From Streptomyces shenzhenensis (lineage in GTDB: Bacteria; Actinomycetota; Actinomycetes; Streptomycetales; Streptomycetaceae), in assembly GCF_021462265.1 (NCBI RefSeq), contig NZ_JAJONF010000001.1, positions 62,001 to 126,000 on the forward strand: a stretch of 64,000 bases of DNA, in the 5' to 3' direction. Under the pieces are notes generated by a model. It searched no databases, had not been told where the DNA came from, and saw only the letters and a program-made list of their open reading frames with translations. Shown here piece after piece: positions 41,483 to 50,364 of the stretch. The first letter of the stretch is position 1; every line of letters starts with the position of its first letter. A program made the translations under genes and the position numbers.

Positions 41483-42724
41483 TCAGTTGTAGAGGAGAAA
41501 TTCCTTTCGGACCCGGCGGAAAGCGGCGAGTTCGTCCTGCCAGGCGCCCACGACCTCGTCCGGGCCCGCGCCGGCGTCGATCATCGTGCGCACGCGCGCG
41601 GATCCGGTGAGCTTGTCGATCCAGTCGTCCGGGCGCCAGGCGAAGCCGCTCCACACCTTCTTCGCGGTGACCAGGAGGCCGATTCCGGTGCGCACGGGGT
41701 CGTAGGCGGCCCGGTCGTGCACATGGATCTGCACCCCGCCGACGGTTCTGCCCTGGAACTTGGAGAAGGCGGGCGTGAAGTACGCCTCCCGGAACCGCAC
41801 GCCCGGCAGCGCCAGTCCGTCGGCGGCGGCCGCCCAGCGCGCGTCGATGCCCTCCGCGCCCAGCAGTTCGAAGGGCCGGGTGGTCCCGCGTCCCTCCGAC
41901 AGGTTCGTGCCCTCGAAGAGGCACGTCCCCGAGTAGACCAGGGCGGTGTCCGGGGTGGGCATGTTGGGGCTCGGTGGCACCCACGGCAGGCCGTAGGCGT
42001 CGTAGAAGCGCGAACGCCGCCAGCCCGTCATCGGTACGACGTCCAGGGTGACCGGGGTGCCCAGGAACTCCGCGTTGAACAGCCGCGCGAGCTCGGCGAC
42101 CGTCATCCCGTGCGCCTGTGCGATCGGCTGCCGGCCGACGAAACTGGCGAACTCCCGGTGCAGGACCGGGCCCTGGGCCGTGCGGCCGGTCACCGGGTTG
42201 GGGCGGTCGAGGACGACGAGGCGCTTGCCCGCCAGCTGTGCGGCCTCCATGCAGTCGTACAGCGTCCAGATGTACGTGTAGAAACGGGCGCCGACGTCCT
42301 GGATGTCGAAGACGACGGTGTCCACGCCGGAGGCGGTGAAGACGTCGGCGAGGGGCTGTCCGCTCTTGAGGTACGTGTCGTAGACGGGCAGACCGGTCGC
42401 CGGGTCGTCGTAGCGGCCCTCGGAACCGCCGGCCTGGGCGGTGCCGCGGAATCCGTGTTCCGGGCCGAAGACGGCGGTGAGGTTCACACGTGGGTCGGCG
42501 TGCATGACGTCGACGATGTGGCGGGCGTCGGGGGTGATGCCGGTGGGGTTGGTGACGATGCCGACCTTCTGGGCGGTGAGGAGGGCGTAGCCGTCGGCGG
42601 ACAGGTGGTCGAAACCGGTTCTGAGGCCGGCGTGGGCGTCGGCTGTGGTCGCCGTGGGTACGGCTGTGACGGCCGCTGCCGTTGCCGTGGCCGCGGTGAG
42701 CAGAGTTCGTCTGGACGGGCGCAT
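41483..42724 (-). CDS. NamZ-type exo-beta-N-acetylmuramidase (DUF1343), Tat-exported
   Basis: 413 residues. A twin-arginine signal (PSRRTLLTAA, cleavage near AHA at about 32) precedes the DUF1343 domain. Hallmarks are QKVGIVTNPTGIT, VNLTAVFGPEHGFRG (87-94 with Glu89), DTVVFDIQDVGARFYTYI, VVLDRPNPVTGR and the Pro-rich PPSPNMPTPDT. Characterised members release N-acetylmuramic acid from the non-reducing ends of peptidoglycan fragments, i.e. wall recycling. No MurNAc kinase is nearby. Divergent from the SDR operon. Confidence 0.88.
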   Translation of the reverse strand: MRPSRRTLLTAATATAAAVTAVPTATTADAHAGLRTGFDHLSADGYALLTAQKVGIVTNPTGITPDARHIVDVMHADPRVNLTAVFGPEHGFRGTAQAGGSEGRYDDPATGLPVYDTYLKSGQPLADVFTASGVDTVVFDIQDVGARFYTYIWTLYDCMEAAQLAGKRLVVLDRPNPVTGRTAQGPVLHREFASFVGRQPIAQAHGMTVAELARLFNAEFLGTPVTLDVVPMTGWRRSRFYDAYGLPWVPPSPNMPTPDTALVYSGTCLFEGTNLSEGRGTTRPFELLGAEGIDARWAAAADGLALPGVRFREAYFTPAFSKFQGRTVGGVQIHVHDRAAYDPVRTGIGLLVTAKKVWSGFAWRPDDWIDKLTGSARVRTMIDAGAGPDEVVGAWQDELAAFRRVRKEFLLYN

Positions 42725-42730
42725 GGGGGT

Positions 42731-42885
42731 GGCCTCCGTGGTCGTCCGGGTGCGGGTCGTGGGTGGCTGGTCGCGCCCACGAGGCGGAGCCGCATGCCGG
42801 ACACAGCCCCGCGCCCCTGGGGAGTTGCCGTGGTCGTGTGTCGGACAGTGGGCCCCGCGCCCCTGGAGGGCGCGTTGCTCCTAGG
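42731..42885. repeat. Hairpin repeat family member (copy d)
   Basis: GGCTGGTCGCGCCCACGAGG, GCGGAGCCGCATG and two copies of CCCCGCGCCCCTGG place this stretch in the family seen at 31.8 kb. It separates the divergent muramidase and SDR promoters. Confidence 0.6.
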
Positions 42886-42912
42886 GGGTGCGACGGTCGC
42901 CCTTTTCTCAAA

Positions 42913-42932
42913 CATACCGACCGGTTAGTGTG
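42913..42932. promoter_or_regulatory. TetR operator, CATACCGAC type, copy 1
   Basis: CATACCGACCGGTTAGTGTG, arms matching at six of nine positions, 44 bases before the SDR start. The left half CATACCGAC is repeated exactly in the palindrome upstream of the kinase/ACAD operon at 51.4 kb. Confidence 0.65.
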
Positions 42933-42976
42933 TCGTTGCTGAGCCGAGTCTGGTCGCGTCGTGTCGAAGGAGACCG

Positions 42977-43741
42977 ATGGTGGGAGCCGTGCAAGAAGCC
43001 CGAGTCGTGGTCACCGGGGCGGGGGGTGGCATCGGTGCCGCTCTTGCCCGCCGGTTCGCCGCCGAAGGCGCCCGCGTGGTCGTGAACGACCTGGACGGGG
43101 AGAAGGCGGCCGCGGTCGCCGCGGAGATCGGCGGGATCGCCCTTCCGGGGGACGCGTCCGGCATCGTCGGCGCCGCCCGGGACGCGCTCGGCGGCAGTGT
43201 CGACGTCTACTGCGCCAACGCCGGGCTCGGCTCCGGCGGGTCCGAGGCGGCCGACGCGGCCGTGTGGGAGTCGGCCTGGGACGTCAACGTCATGGCCCAT
43301 GTGCGGGCCGCGCAGGAGCTGGTGCCGGACTGGCTGGAGCGGGGGAGCGGGCGGTTCGTGTCCACCGTGTCCGCCGCCGGACTGCTCACCATGATCGGGG
43401 CCGCGCCGTACAGCGTGACCAAGCACGCCGCGTACGCCTTCGCCGAGTGGCTGTCGCTGACATACCGGCACCGCGGACTCAAGGTGCATGCCATCTGTCC
43501 GCAGGGCGTGCGTACCGACATGCTCGCCGCCACCGGCAGCGCGGGCGACCTGGTGCTCCGTCCGACCGCGATCGAGCCGGACGCCGTCGCGGACGCGCTG
43601 TTCAAGGGGATGGCCGAGGACCGGTTCCTGATCCTGCCGCACCCCGAGGTCGCCGACTTCTACCAGGCGCGGGCCACCGACCCGGACCGCTGGCTGACGA
43701 ACATGAACCACCTCCAGCAGAAGTGGGAGGCCACCCGGTGA
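42977..43741 (+). CDS. Short-chain dehydrogenase/reductase
   Basis: 254 residues, classical SDR. Cofactor loop TGAGGGIGAALA (14-25), acidic residue in VVNDLDGEK (NAD preference), YCANAGLGSGG, active-site Ser in VSTVSAAG and Tyr/Lys in YSVTKHA. C-terminal NMNHLQQKW suggests a family acting on CoA or steroid-like substrates. AAGGAG precedes the ATG. GTGA overlap with the ligase gene, so it works in the same pathway, probably oxidising a hydroxyacyl intermediate. Confidence 0.9.
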   Translation: MVGAVQEARVVVTGAGGGIGAALARRFAAEGARVVVNDLDGEKAAAVAAEIGGIALPGDASGIVGAARDALGGSVDVYCANAGLGSGGSEAADAAVWESAWDVNVMAHVRAAQELVPDWLERGSGRFVSTVSAAGLLTMIGAAPYSVTKHAAYAFAEWLSLTYRHRGLKVHAICPQGVRTDMLAATGSAGDLVLRPTAIEPDAVADALFKGMAEDRFLILPHPEVADFYQARATDPDRWLTNMNHLQQKWEATR

Positions 43742-45414
43742 CCCGGCCGCAGACCGAGTCCGGCTATGCCGCCCGGCCCTGGCTGGCCCTGCTCGACGAC
43801 GTCCAGCGCGGGCCGGTCGAGCCGCCCGCCTCGCTGGTGCACGCGCTGCGCACCGCCGTCGCCGAGGCGCCCGACCGCACCTGCCTCACCTACTTCGACG
43901 CCCGCCTCAGCTTCCGCGAGGTCGACGAGCTGAGCGACTCGGTCGCCGGGTACCTCGCCGGGCGCGGCCTGGAGCGCGGCGACCGGGTCGCCGTCGTCCT
44001 GCAGAACTCGCCGCACTTCGTGCTCGCGCTGCTCGGCGCCTGGAAGGCGGGCGCGACCGTCGTGCCGGTCAACCCGATGTACAAGTCGGGGGAGGTCACC
44101 CACGTCCTGCGGGACGCGGAGGTGGCCGCGCTGGTCTGCTCGCAGCGGGCCTGGGAGTCGTATCTGCGCGAGACGGCCGCGGACTCGACGGTGCGGATCG
44201 TGCTCACCGCGAGCGAGCTGGACTTCCAGACCCGTGACGACGCGCGCGTGCTGGGCTTCGAGCGGCTGCCGCAGGCCGCCGACGCCGAGGACCTGGTCGC
44301 CGTCGCGCGGCAGGGCGGCAAGGCGCCCGAGGGGCGGGATCCGGAGCCCTCCGGCATCGCGCTGATCAGCTACACCTCGGGGACCAGCGGCGCCCCCAAG
44401 GGCGCCACCAACCTGCACAGCAACATCATGTACAACGCCGAGCGGCAGCGGACCGGGCTCGCGCTGCCCGACGCGCCGGTCTACTACGCCCTCGCGCCGC
44501 TCTTCCACATCACCGGCATGGTCTGCCAGCTCTGCGCCTGCCTCACGAGTGCGGGCACGCTCGTGCTGACGTACCGCTTCGAGCCGGGCCTGGTGCTGGA
44601 GGCGTTCGCCGAGCACCGCCCGCAGTACACGGTGGGCCCCTCCACCGCCTTCATGGCCCTGGCCGCCCACCCGGACGTCACCCCGGAGCACTTCGCCTCC
44701 TTCGTCAACATCTCCTCCGGCGGCGCGCCGCTGCCGCCGGCCCTGGTGGAGAAGTTCCGCGCCGGGTTCGGGCCGTACATCCGCAACGGCTACGGGCTGA
44801 CCGAGTGCACCGCGCCCTGCGCCTCCGTGCCGCCGACGCTGGAGGCACCCGTCGACCCCGTGTCCGGCACCCTCGCGGTCGGGGTGCCCGGCCCGGACAC
44901 CGTCGTCCGCGTCATCGACGACCAGGGTCAGGAGGTGCCCTTCGGCGAGCAGGGCGAGATCGCCGTACGCGGGCCGCAGGTGGTGCCCGGGTACTGGCGG
45001 CGGCCCGAGGCCACCGCCGAGACCTTCCCCGACGGCGAACTGCGCACCGGCGACATCGGGTTCATGGACCCGCAGGGCTGGCTGTACGTCGTCGACCGCA
45101 AGAAGGACATGATCAACGCGTCCGGGTTCAAGGTCTGGCCGCGCGAGGTCGAGGACGTGCTGTACACCCACCCGGCGGTGCGCGAGGCCGCCGTGGTCGG
45201 CGTGCCGGACGGGTACCGCGGGGAGACCGTCAAGGCCTACATCAGTCTTCGCCCCGGTGCTGCAACCGATCCGGACGATCTCGCCCTCTATTGCAGGGAG
45301 AGACTGGCCGCATACAAGTATCCGCGCCAGGTGGAGATCCTGCCCGACCTGCCGAAAACGGCAAGTGGGAAGATCCTGCGACGGGAACTGCGTTCCCGAC
45401 CGCAACAGAGTTAG
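43738..45414 (+). CDS. AMP-dependent acyl-CoA ligase
   Basis: 558 residues from GTG 43738, overlapping the SDR stop. Adenylate-forming enzyme: P-loop SYTSGTSGAPKG, NGYGLTECTAPC, the hinge TGDIGFMDPQGWLYVVDR and the C-terminal Lys in KTASGKILRRELR. The N-terminal 30 residues precede the usual start. It activates a carboxylic acid as acyl-AMP and then CoA thioester. With the SDR and the TetR downstream it forms a catabolic operon under a palindromic operator. Confidence 0.92.
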   Translation: MTRPQTESGYAARPWLALLDDVQRGPVEPPASLVHALRTAVAEAPDRTCLTYFDARLSFREVDELSDSVAGYLAGRGLERGDRVAVVLQNSPHFVLALLGAWKAGATVVPVNPMYKSGEVTHVLRDAEVAALVCSQRAWESYLRETAADSTVRIVLTASELDFQTRDDARVLGFERLPQAADAEDLVAVARQGGKAPEGRDPEPSGIALISYTSGTSGAPKGATNLHSNIMYNAERQRTGLALPDAPVYYALAPLFHITGMVCQLCACLTSAGTLVLTYRFEPGLVLEAFAEHRPQYTVGPSTAFMALAAHPDVTPEHFASFVNISSGGAPLPPALVEKFRAGFGPYIRNGYGLTECTAPCASVPPTLEAPVDPVSGTLAVGVPGPDTVVRVIDDQGQEVPFGEQGEIAVRGPQVVPGYWRRPEATAETFPDGELRTGDIGFMDPQGWLYVVDRKKDMINASGFKVWPREVEDVLYTHPAVREAAVVGVPDGYRGETVKAYISLRPGAATDPDDLALYCRERLAAYKYPRQVEILPDLPKTASGKILRRELRSRPQQS

Positions 45415-45434
45415 CAGAATTTCGAGAGAGGCAG

Positions 45435-46037
45435 GTGGCGGCAGTGCCCAGGACGACGGACGGAGACGGGGCTCCCGTTCCGCAGCGGCTTCTTGCCGCC
45501 GCCACCCGGCTCTTCGCGGAGCAGGGGTACGACCGGACCTCCGTGCAGGAGATCGTGGAGGCGGCCGGCGTCACCAAGGGGGCGCTGTACCACTACTTCG
45601 GCTCCAAGGACGACCTCCTGCACGAGGTGTACGCGCGCGTGCTGCGCGTCCAGCAGGAGCGGCTCGACGCCTTCGCGAACGCGGACGAGCCGATCGAGAA
45701 GCGGCTGCGGGGCGCCGCGGCGGACGTGGTCGTCACGACCATCGAGAACCTCGACGACGCCATGATCTTCTTCCGGTCCATGCACCACCTGAGCCCGGAG
45801 AAGAACAAGCAGGTGCGCGCCGAGCGGCGGCGCTACCACGAACGGTTCCGCGCGCTCGTCGAGGAGGGCCAGCGCGAGGGCGTCTTCTCCACCGCGACCC
45901 CGGCCGACCTCGTGGTCGACTACCACTTCGGCTCGGTCCACCACCTGTCGACGTGGTACCGCCCCGGAGGTCCCATGACCCCCCAGGAGGTCGCGGACCA
46001 CCTGGCCGACCTGCTGCTGAGGGCACTGCGTCCCTGA
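45435..46037 (+). CDS. TetR family regulator of the ligase operon
   Basis: 200 residues from GTG 45435 (GTG 45444 is an alternative with slightly better spacing). Helix-turn-helix at about 18-64: QRLLAAATRLFAEQGYDRTS, EIVEAAGVTKGALYHYFGSK. The ligand domain contains MIFFRSMHHLSPEKNKQV, typical of acyl-CoA-responsive TetRs. It follows the ligase by 20 bases and is likely the protein that binds the CATACCGAC palindromes before this operon and before the kinase/ACAD operon 5 kb away. Confidence 0.88.
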   Translation: MAAVPRTTDGDGAPVPQRLLAAATRLFAEQGYDRTSVQEIVEAAGVTKGALYHYFGSKDDLLHEVYARVLRVQQERLDAFANADEPIEKRLRGAAADVVVTTIENLDDAMIFFRSMHHLSPEKNKQVRAERRRYHERFRALVEEGQREGVFSTATPADLVVDYHFGSVHHLSTWYRPGGPMTPQEVADHLADLLLRALRP

Positions 46038-46102
46038 GGTGCCTACGCTGGAACGGCTGCATTCCTCTACGAGTCGACTCGGGGGGAAGGAGACCGAGTG
46101 CG

Positions 46103-46798
46103 ATGGCGAAAATCCTCTTCATCGTCAGCGGGGCGACCTACTGGGTGCTCAAGGACGGCACCAGGTACGCGACCGGCTACTGGGCCGAAGAGTTCGCGAT
46201 GCCGTACAAGAAGATCACGGAGTCCGGTCACGACGTCGAGGTCGCGACGCCCGGCGGCGTGACCCCGAACGTCGACATGATGAGCCTGCGTCCGTCGATG
46301 GCCGGCGGCGAGGAGATGGCCCTCGAACTGGAGGAGATCATCCGCTCCGCCGAGGTGATGCGGCGGCCCCTCCAGCTCTCCCACGTCCGCCCGGAGGACT
46401 ACGACGCGGTGTACCTGCCCGGCGGCCACGGCCCCATGGCGGACCTGGCGTTCGACGCCGATGCCGGCCGCCTGCTGACCGCGCAGCTCGCCTCGGGCAG
46501 GCCGCTGGCGATCGTGTGCCACGCTCCCGCCTCGATCCTCGCCACCAGGATCCACGGCAGGTCGCCCTTCGCGGGGTACCGGGTCACGTGCTTCACCGAC
46601 GAGGAGGAAGAGGGCGTCGGCCTGGCCTCTCGGGCTCCGTGGCTGCTGGAGACGGAGCTGAAGGACAAGGTCGGCATCGACTTCAGCCGCGGCCCGGTCT
46701 GGGAGCCGTACATGGTCGAGGACCGCAATCTCATCACCGGCCAGAACCCCCGCTCGGCGGCGATTCTGGCGGACCGGCTGCTCGAGATCCTCAAGTAG
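46103..46798 (+). CDS. DJ-1/PfpI family protein (Hsp31-like)
   Basis: 231 residues. The nucleophile elbow is AIVCHAPAS with Cys139 and His140; YWAEEF gives the acidic partner (Glu29 or 30), and YLPGGHGPMADL is the conserved Gly-Gly-His-Gly loop. The set fits the Hsp31/glyoxalase III branch, which detoxifies methylglyoxal or acts as a chaperone. AAGGAG at 46087-46092 is ten bases from the ATG. Its last codons form the first unit of a degenerate 17-base repeat that runs to the end of the convergent aldo-keto reductase. Confidence 0.87.
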   Translation: MAKILFIVSGATYWVLKDGTRYATGYWAEEFAMPYKKITESGHDVEVATPGGVTPNVDMMSLRPSMAGGEEMALELEEIIRSAEVMRRPLQLSHVRPEDYDAVYLPGGHGPMADLAFDADAGRLLTAQLASGRPLAIVCHAPASILATRIHGRSPFAGYRVTCFTDEEEEGVGLASRAPWLLETELKDKVGIDFSRGPVWEPYMVEDRNLITGQNPRSAAILADRLLEILK

Positions 46799-46919
46799 GC
46801 GACGTCTTCGAGCCGCCGAGATCCTCACGCAGGCGACGGGCTCAAGCCGGCGACGGGCTCACTTAGGTGACGGCCTCAAGCCGGTGACGGCCTCAAGCCG
46901 GCAGCGGCCTCAGTACCGG
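46784..46919. repeat. 17-base degenerate minisatellite between convergent genes
   Basis: Eight head-to-tail 17-base units: GAGATCCTCAAGTAGGC (46784, holds the DJ-1 stop), GACGTCTTCGAGCCGCC, GAGATCCTCACGCAGGC, GACGGGCTCAAGCCGGC, GACGGGCTCACTTAGGT, GACGGCCTCAAGCCGGT, GACGGCCTCAAGCCGGC and a diverged last unit at 46903 that overlaps the reductase stop. The whole gap between the two genes is made of this repeat. Confidence 0.88.
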
Positions 46920-47884
46920 GCGCCGGCCGGGGCCGGGACGGCGTCCAGGTCGGCGAGGTCCGCCGGAGACAGCCGGACGTCCGTGGCGCCCGCGTTGTCG
47001 GCGAGGTACTCCGGCGTCTTGGTGCCGGGGATGGGGACGACGTACGGGCCCTGGGCGACGAGCCAGGCGAGGGCGACCTGCGCGGGGGTGGCGCCGATCC
47101 GGTCGGCGACTTCGCGGACCGCGGCCGCGATGCCCAGGTTGGCGCGCAGGTTCTCCTGCTGGAAGCGCGGCAGACGGCGCCGCTGGTCCTTGTCCGGCAG
47201 TTCGTCGAAGGACGCGAAACGGCCGGCGAGGAAGCCACGGCCCAGCGGCGAGTACGGCAGCAGCCCGATGCCGTGCAGCGCGCAGTAGGGCAGCACCTCG
47301 GCCTGGACGTCGCGGGTCCACAGGGAGAACTCGGACTGCACGGTGGTCACCGGGTGGATCGCCTCGGCGCGCCGGATGACGTCGACGCCGACCTCGGACA
47401 GGCCCAGGTGGCGGGCCTTGCCGGCGGTGACGGCCTCGGCGAGGGCACCCCAGGTCTCCTCGACCGGGACCTCGGGGTCGACCCGGTGCAGCTGGTAGAG
47501 GTCGACATGGTCGGTGCCCAGGCGGCGCAGGCTCGCGTCGATGGCGGCCCGCACGTGCTCGGGCCGGCCGTTGGGCCTCACCAGCGGTGAACCGCCGGGG
47601 CCGCCGGTGGGGTCGACGCACTCCAAGCCGACCTTGGTGGCGATCACCGCGCGGTCGCGGTGGCCGGCCAGGGCCCGGCCGACGAGCTCCTCGTTGGTGT
47701 AGGGGCCGTACACGTCGGCGGTGTCGATCAGGGTCACGCCCAGGTCGAGGGCCTGGTGGATGACGGAGACCGAGGCGGCCTCGTCACGGGGGGAGGCCAT
47801 GTCGTAGGCGAAGCTCATCCCCATGGCGCCCAGGCCGATGACGCCGACCTGCGGTCCGTGGGTGCCCAGGGTGGTGGTACGCAT
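46910..47884 (-). CDS. Aldo/keto reductase
   Basis: 324 residues. AKR barrel with the catalytic tetrad in IDTADVYGPYTNE (Asp, Tyr), VIATKVG (Lys) and LYQLHRVD (His); the NADPH site is near VVPIPGTKTPEYLADN. Substrate not predictable. Most similar in text to the AKR13-type reductases next to XRE or TetR regulators. Divergent from the XRE regulator gene, 186 bases apart, which may control it. The C terminus ends in the 17-base repeat. Confidence 0.9.
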   Translation of the reverse strand: MRTTTLGTHGPQVGVIGLGAMGMSFAYDMASPRDEAASVSVIHQALDLGVTLIDTADVYGPYTNEELVGRALAGHRDRAVIATKVGLECVDPTGGPGGSPLVRPNGRPEHVRAAIDASLRRLGTDHVDLYQLHRVDPEVPVEETWGALAEAVTAGKARHLGLSEVGVDVIRRAEAIHPVTTVQSEFSLWTRDVQAEVLPYCALHGIGLLPYSPLGRGFLAGRFASFDELPDKDQRRRLPRFQQENLRANLGIAAAVREVADRIGATPAQVALAWLVAQGPYVVPIPGTKTPEYLADNAGATDVRLSPADLADLDAVPAPAGARY

Positions 47885-48070
47885 GCTGCGTTCTGCCTTC
47901 CGAACGGGAACGGGAAGCCGCCGGGGCGACAGCCCGTCGCGGCTTCACCACCCTCGCGCCGCCCGGCATCCCGTGGCAGGCCGAGCGGTGCCGGGGAGCG
48001 GCGTGCCAGGGAGCGGTACGGCCCCCCACGGCCACCGTGCTCCGGTCACCGGGCTGCGACACTGTTCCCC

Positions 48071-48991
48071 ATGAGCTCTGACCAGCACAGCAACGAGCTG
48101 GCACGGTTCCTGCGCGCCCGCCGTACCCAGATCACCCCGGACCAGGTCGGCCTTCCCGCCGGCCCGGGGCTGCGCCGCACCCCGGGACTGCGCCGCGAGG
48201 AGCTCGCCACCCTCGCCGGAGTCAGCATCGACTACTACACCCGCCTCGAACGTGGCAAGGAGACCCGGCCCAGCCCCGCGGTCGTCGACTCCCTCGCCCG
48301 CGCCCTGCGCCTGGCGGGGGACGAGCACGAGCATCTGCGCAGTCTGGCCGCCCGGGCCGCCCGAACCGCCCCCGAGCCGCCCACCGCGCCCAGCCGCACG
48401 GTGCGGCCCGGAGTCAGGCTGCTGCTGGCAAACCTGCGGCCGGGCCCCGCCTACGTCCTGAGCCGCACCCTGGACGTCCTCGCCGCCAACCCGGGCGGCC
48501 TGCACCTCTACGCGGGTATCGACAGCTGGCCGGCCAAGCAGCGCAACCTCGCCCGCTACTACTTCCTGCACCCCGCCGCCCGTGACCTGTTCCCGGACTG
48601 GGACAGCCAGATCCGCGGCTGCGTCGCCCGCCTGCGCGCCCTGGCCGGCACCGACCCCGATGCCCCCGACCTGGCCCAGCTCGTCGGCGAACTCCTTCTC
48701 AAGAGCGAGGACTTCGCCCGTCTGTGGGAGCGCTACGACGTCCGCGCCCATCGCCCCGGCACCAAGCGCTTCCGGCACCCGCAGGTCGGCGACCTCACCC
48801 TCGGCTACCAGTCCATGACGCTCGAAGGCACCCCCGGCCAACGCCTCGTCGCCTACTACGCCGCCCCCGCGACCCCCGAGCACGACGCCATGGTCCTCCT
48901 CGACATGCTCGGCACCCAGCGCACCCCCGACCCCGTCGACCGGGCCGAGGCGCCGGCTCACGACCGGCGACCGGGACCGGACGAGCACTGA
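48071..48991 (+). CDS. XRE family regulator with MmyB-like ligand domain
   Basis: 306 residues. HTH_3 domain at about 8-80 (NELARFLRARRTQITPDQVG, REELATLAGVSIDYYTRLER, then GKETRPSPAVVDSLARAL). The C-terminal MmyB-like domain follows (about 105-285: LDVLAANPGGLHLYAG, NLARYYFLHPAARDLFPDW, YQSMTLEGTPGQRLVAYYA), a PAS-like fold that binds fatty acids in a characterised relative. GACACT at 48057-48062 just ahead of the ATG suggests a leaderless message. Such genes usually control the divergent oxidoreductase, here the aldo-keto reductase. Confidence 0.88.
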   Translation: MSSDQHSNELARFLRARRTQITPDQVGLPAGPGLRRTPGLRREELATLAGVSIDYYTRLERGKETRPSPAVVDSLARALRLAGDEHEHLRSLAARAARTAPEPPTAPSRTVRPGVRLLLANLRPGPAYVLSRTLDVLAANPGGLHLYAGIDSWPAKQRNLARYYFLHPAARDLFPDWDSQIRGCVARLRALAGTDPDAPDLAQLVGELLLKSEDFARLWERYDVRAHRPGTKRFRHPQVGDLTLGYQSMTLEGTPGQRLVAYYAAPATPEHDAMVLLDMLGTQRTPDPVDRAEAPAHDRRPGPDEH

Positions 48992-49020
48992 CCGGCCCGC
49001 CGCCGTCACCGGTGGCGCAC

Positions 49021-49094
49021 GGCCAGGTACCAGGACCGGACGCGGTGACCGGCGAGGGGCCAGGTACCAGGACCGGACGCGGCGGACGGCGAGG
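49021..49094. repeat. Two tandem 37-base units
   Basis: GGCCAGGTACCAGGACCGG and its continuation at 49021-49057 repeat at 49058-49094, with a few changes, and the first bases of a third unit follow. The repeat lies between the XRE stop and the convergent acyl-CoA dehydrogenase stop. Confidence 0.8.
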
Positions 49095-49144
49095 GGCCGG
49101 CGCGGGCATGGCGGACGCCCGCACCGGCCCCGACGGCCCGGCGC

Positions 49145-50359
49145 CTACAGGTACTTCTTCAGCTCCCGTCGCGCCAGCGAGCGCTGGTGCACCTCGTCCG
49201 GCCCGTCGGCGATCATCAGCGTGCGGGCTCCGGCGTACAGGTCGGCCAGCGGGAAGTCCTGGCTGACACCGCCCGCGCCGTGCAACTGGATCGCGCGGTC
49301 GATGATGTCGACGACCGCACGCGGCGTCGCGATCTTGATGGCCTGGATCTCGGCGTGCGCGCCCCGGTTGCCGACGGTGTCCATCAGCCAGGCGGTCTTG
49401 AGCACCAGCAGCCGCAGCTGCTCCACCGTCACCCGGGCGTCGGCGATCCAGTTGTGCACCACACCCTGCTGGGCCAGCGCCTTCCCGAAGGCCGTCCGGG
49501 ACACCGCCCGCCTGCACATCAGCTCGATCGCCCGCTCGGCCATGCCGATCAGCCGCATGCAGTGGTGGATCCGGCCGGGACCGAGCCGGGCCTGGGCGAT
49601 GGCGAAGCCGCCGCCCTCCTCGCCGATCAGGTTCGACACCGGCACGCGCGCGTGGTCGAAGAACACCTCGGCGTGGCCGCCGTGGTAGTGGTCCTCGTAG
49701 CCGAAGACCTTCATCGCGCGCTTGACGGTGACGCCCGGGGTGTCACGGGGGACCAGGACCATGGACTGCTGGCGCCGGATGTCGGTGCCGTCCGGGTCGG
49801 TCTTGCCCATCACGATGAAGATCCTGCAGTCCGGGTTCATCGCCCCGGAGATGTACCACTTGCGGCCGGTGATGACATAGTCGTCGCCGTCCCGCTCGAT
49901 GCGGGTGGTGATGTTGGTGGCGTCGGAGGAGGCCACCTCCGGCTCGGTCATGGCGAACGCGGAGCGGATCTCACCGGCCAGCAGCGGCTCCAGCCACTGC
50001 TTCTTCTGCGCGTCGTCACCGAACTGGGCCAGCACCTCCATGTTGCCGGTGTCCGGCGCCGCGCAGTTCAGCGCGGTGGGCGCCAGGTGCGGGGACCGGC
50101 CGGTGATCTCGGCGAGCGGCGCGTACTGGAGGTTGGTGAGGCCGGCGCCGTACTCGGCGTCCGGGAGGAAGAGGTTCCACAGGCCCTGCCTGCGCGCCTC
50201 GGCCTTCAGTTCCTCCACCACGGCCGGGGTGTCCCACGGCGAGGCCAGCGCGGCCCGCTGCTCCTCGGCCACCGCCTCGGCCGGATAGACGAACTCGTCC
50301 ATGAAGGCGAGGAGTTGGGCGCGCAGCTCCTCGGTGCGCGCGTCGAACGCGAAGTCCAT
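49145..50359 (-). CDS. Acyl-CoA dehydrogenase, ACAD10/11 type
   Basis: 404 residues. Family blocks: FAMTEPEVASSDATNITTRI (flavin), RKWYISGAMNPDCRIFIVMG, FGYEDHYHGGHAEVFFDHAR and RLGPGRIHHCMRLIG. At the place where short-chain enzymes have their catalytic Glu the text is LMIADGPDEVHQRSLAR, the signature of ACAD10/11 proteins. Together with the kinase gene five bases upstream this reproduces, as two proteins, the fused kinase-dehydrogenase ACAD10/11 that turns 4-hydroxyacyl-CoA into a beta-oxidation substrate through a 4-phospho intermediate. RBS and start agree with family length. Confidence 0.9.
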   Translation of the reverse strand: MDFAFDARTEELRAQLLAFMDEFVYPAEAVAEEQRAALASPWDTPAVVEELKAEARRQGLWNLFLPDAEYGAGLTNLQYAPLAEITGRSPHLAPTALNCAAPDTGNMEVLAQFGDDAQKKQWLEPLLAGEIRSAFAMTEPEVASSDATNITTRIERDGDDYVITGRKWYISGAMNPDCRIFIVMGKTDPDGTDIRRQQSMVLVPRDTPGVTVKRAMKVFGYEDHYHGGHAEVFFDHARVPVSNLIGEEGGGFAIAQARLGPGRIHHCMRLIGMAERAIELMCRRAVSRTAFGKALAQQGVVHNWIADARVTVEQLRLLVLKTAWLMDTVGNRGAHAEIQAIKIATPRAVVDIIDRAIQLHGAGGVSQDFPLADLYAGARTLMIADGPDEVHQRSLARRELKKYL

Positions 50360-50364
50360 GACCG

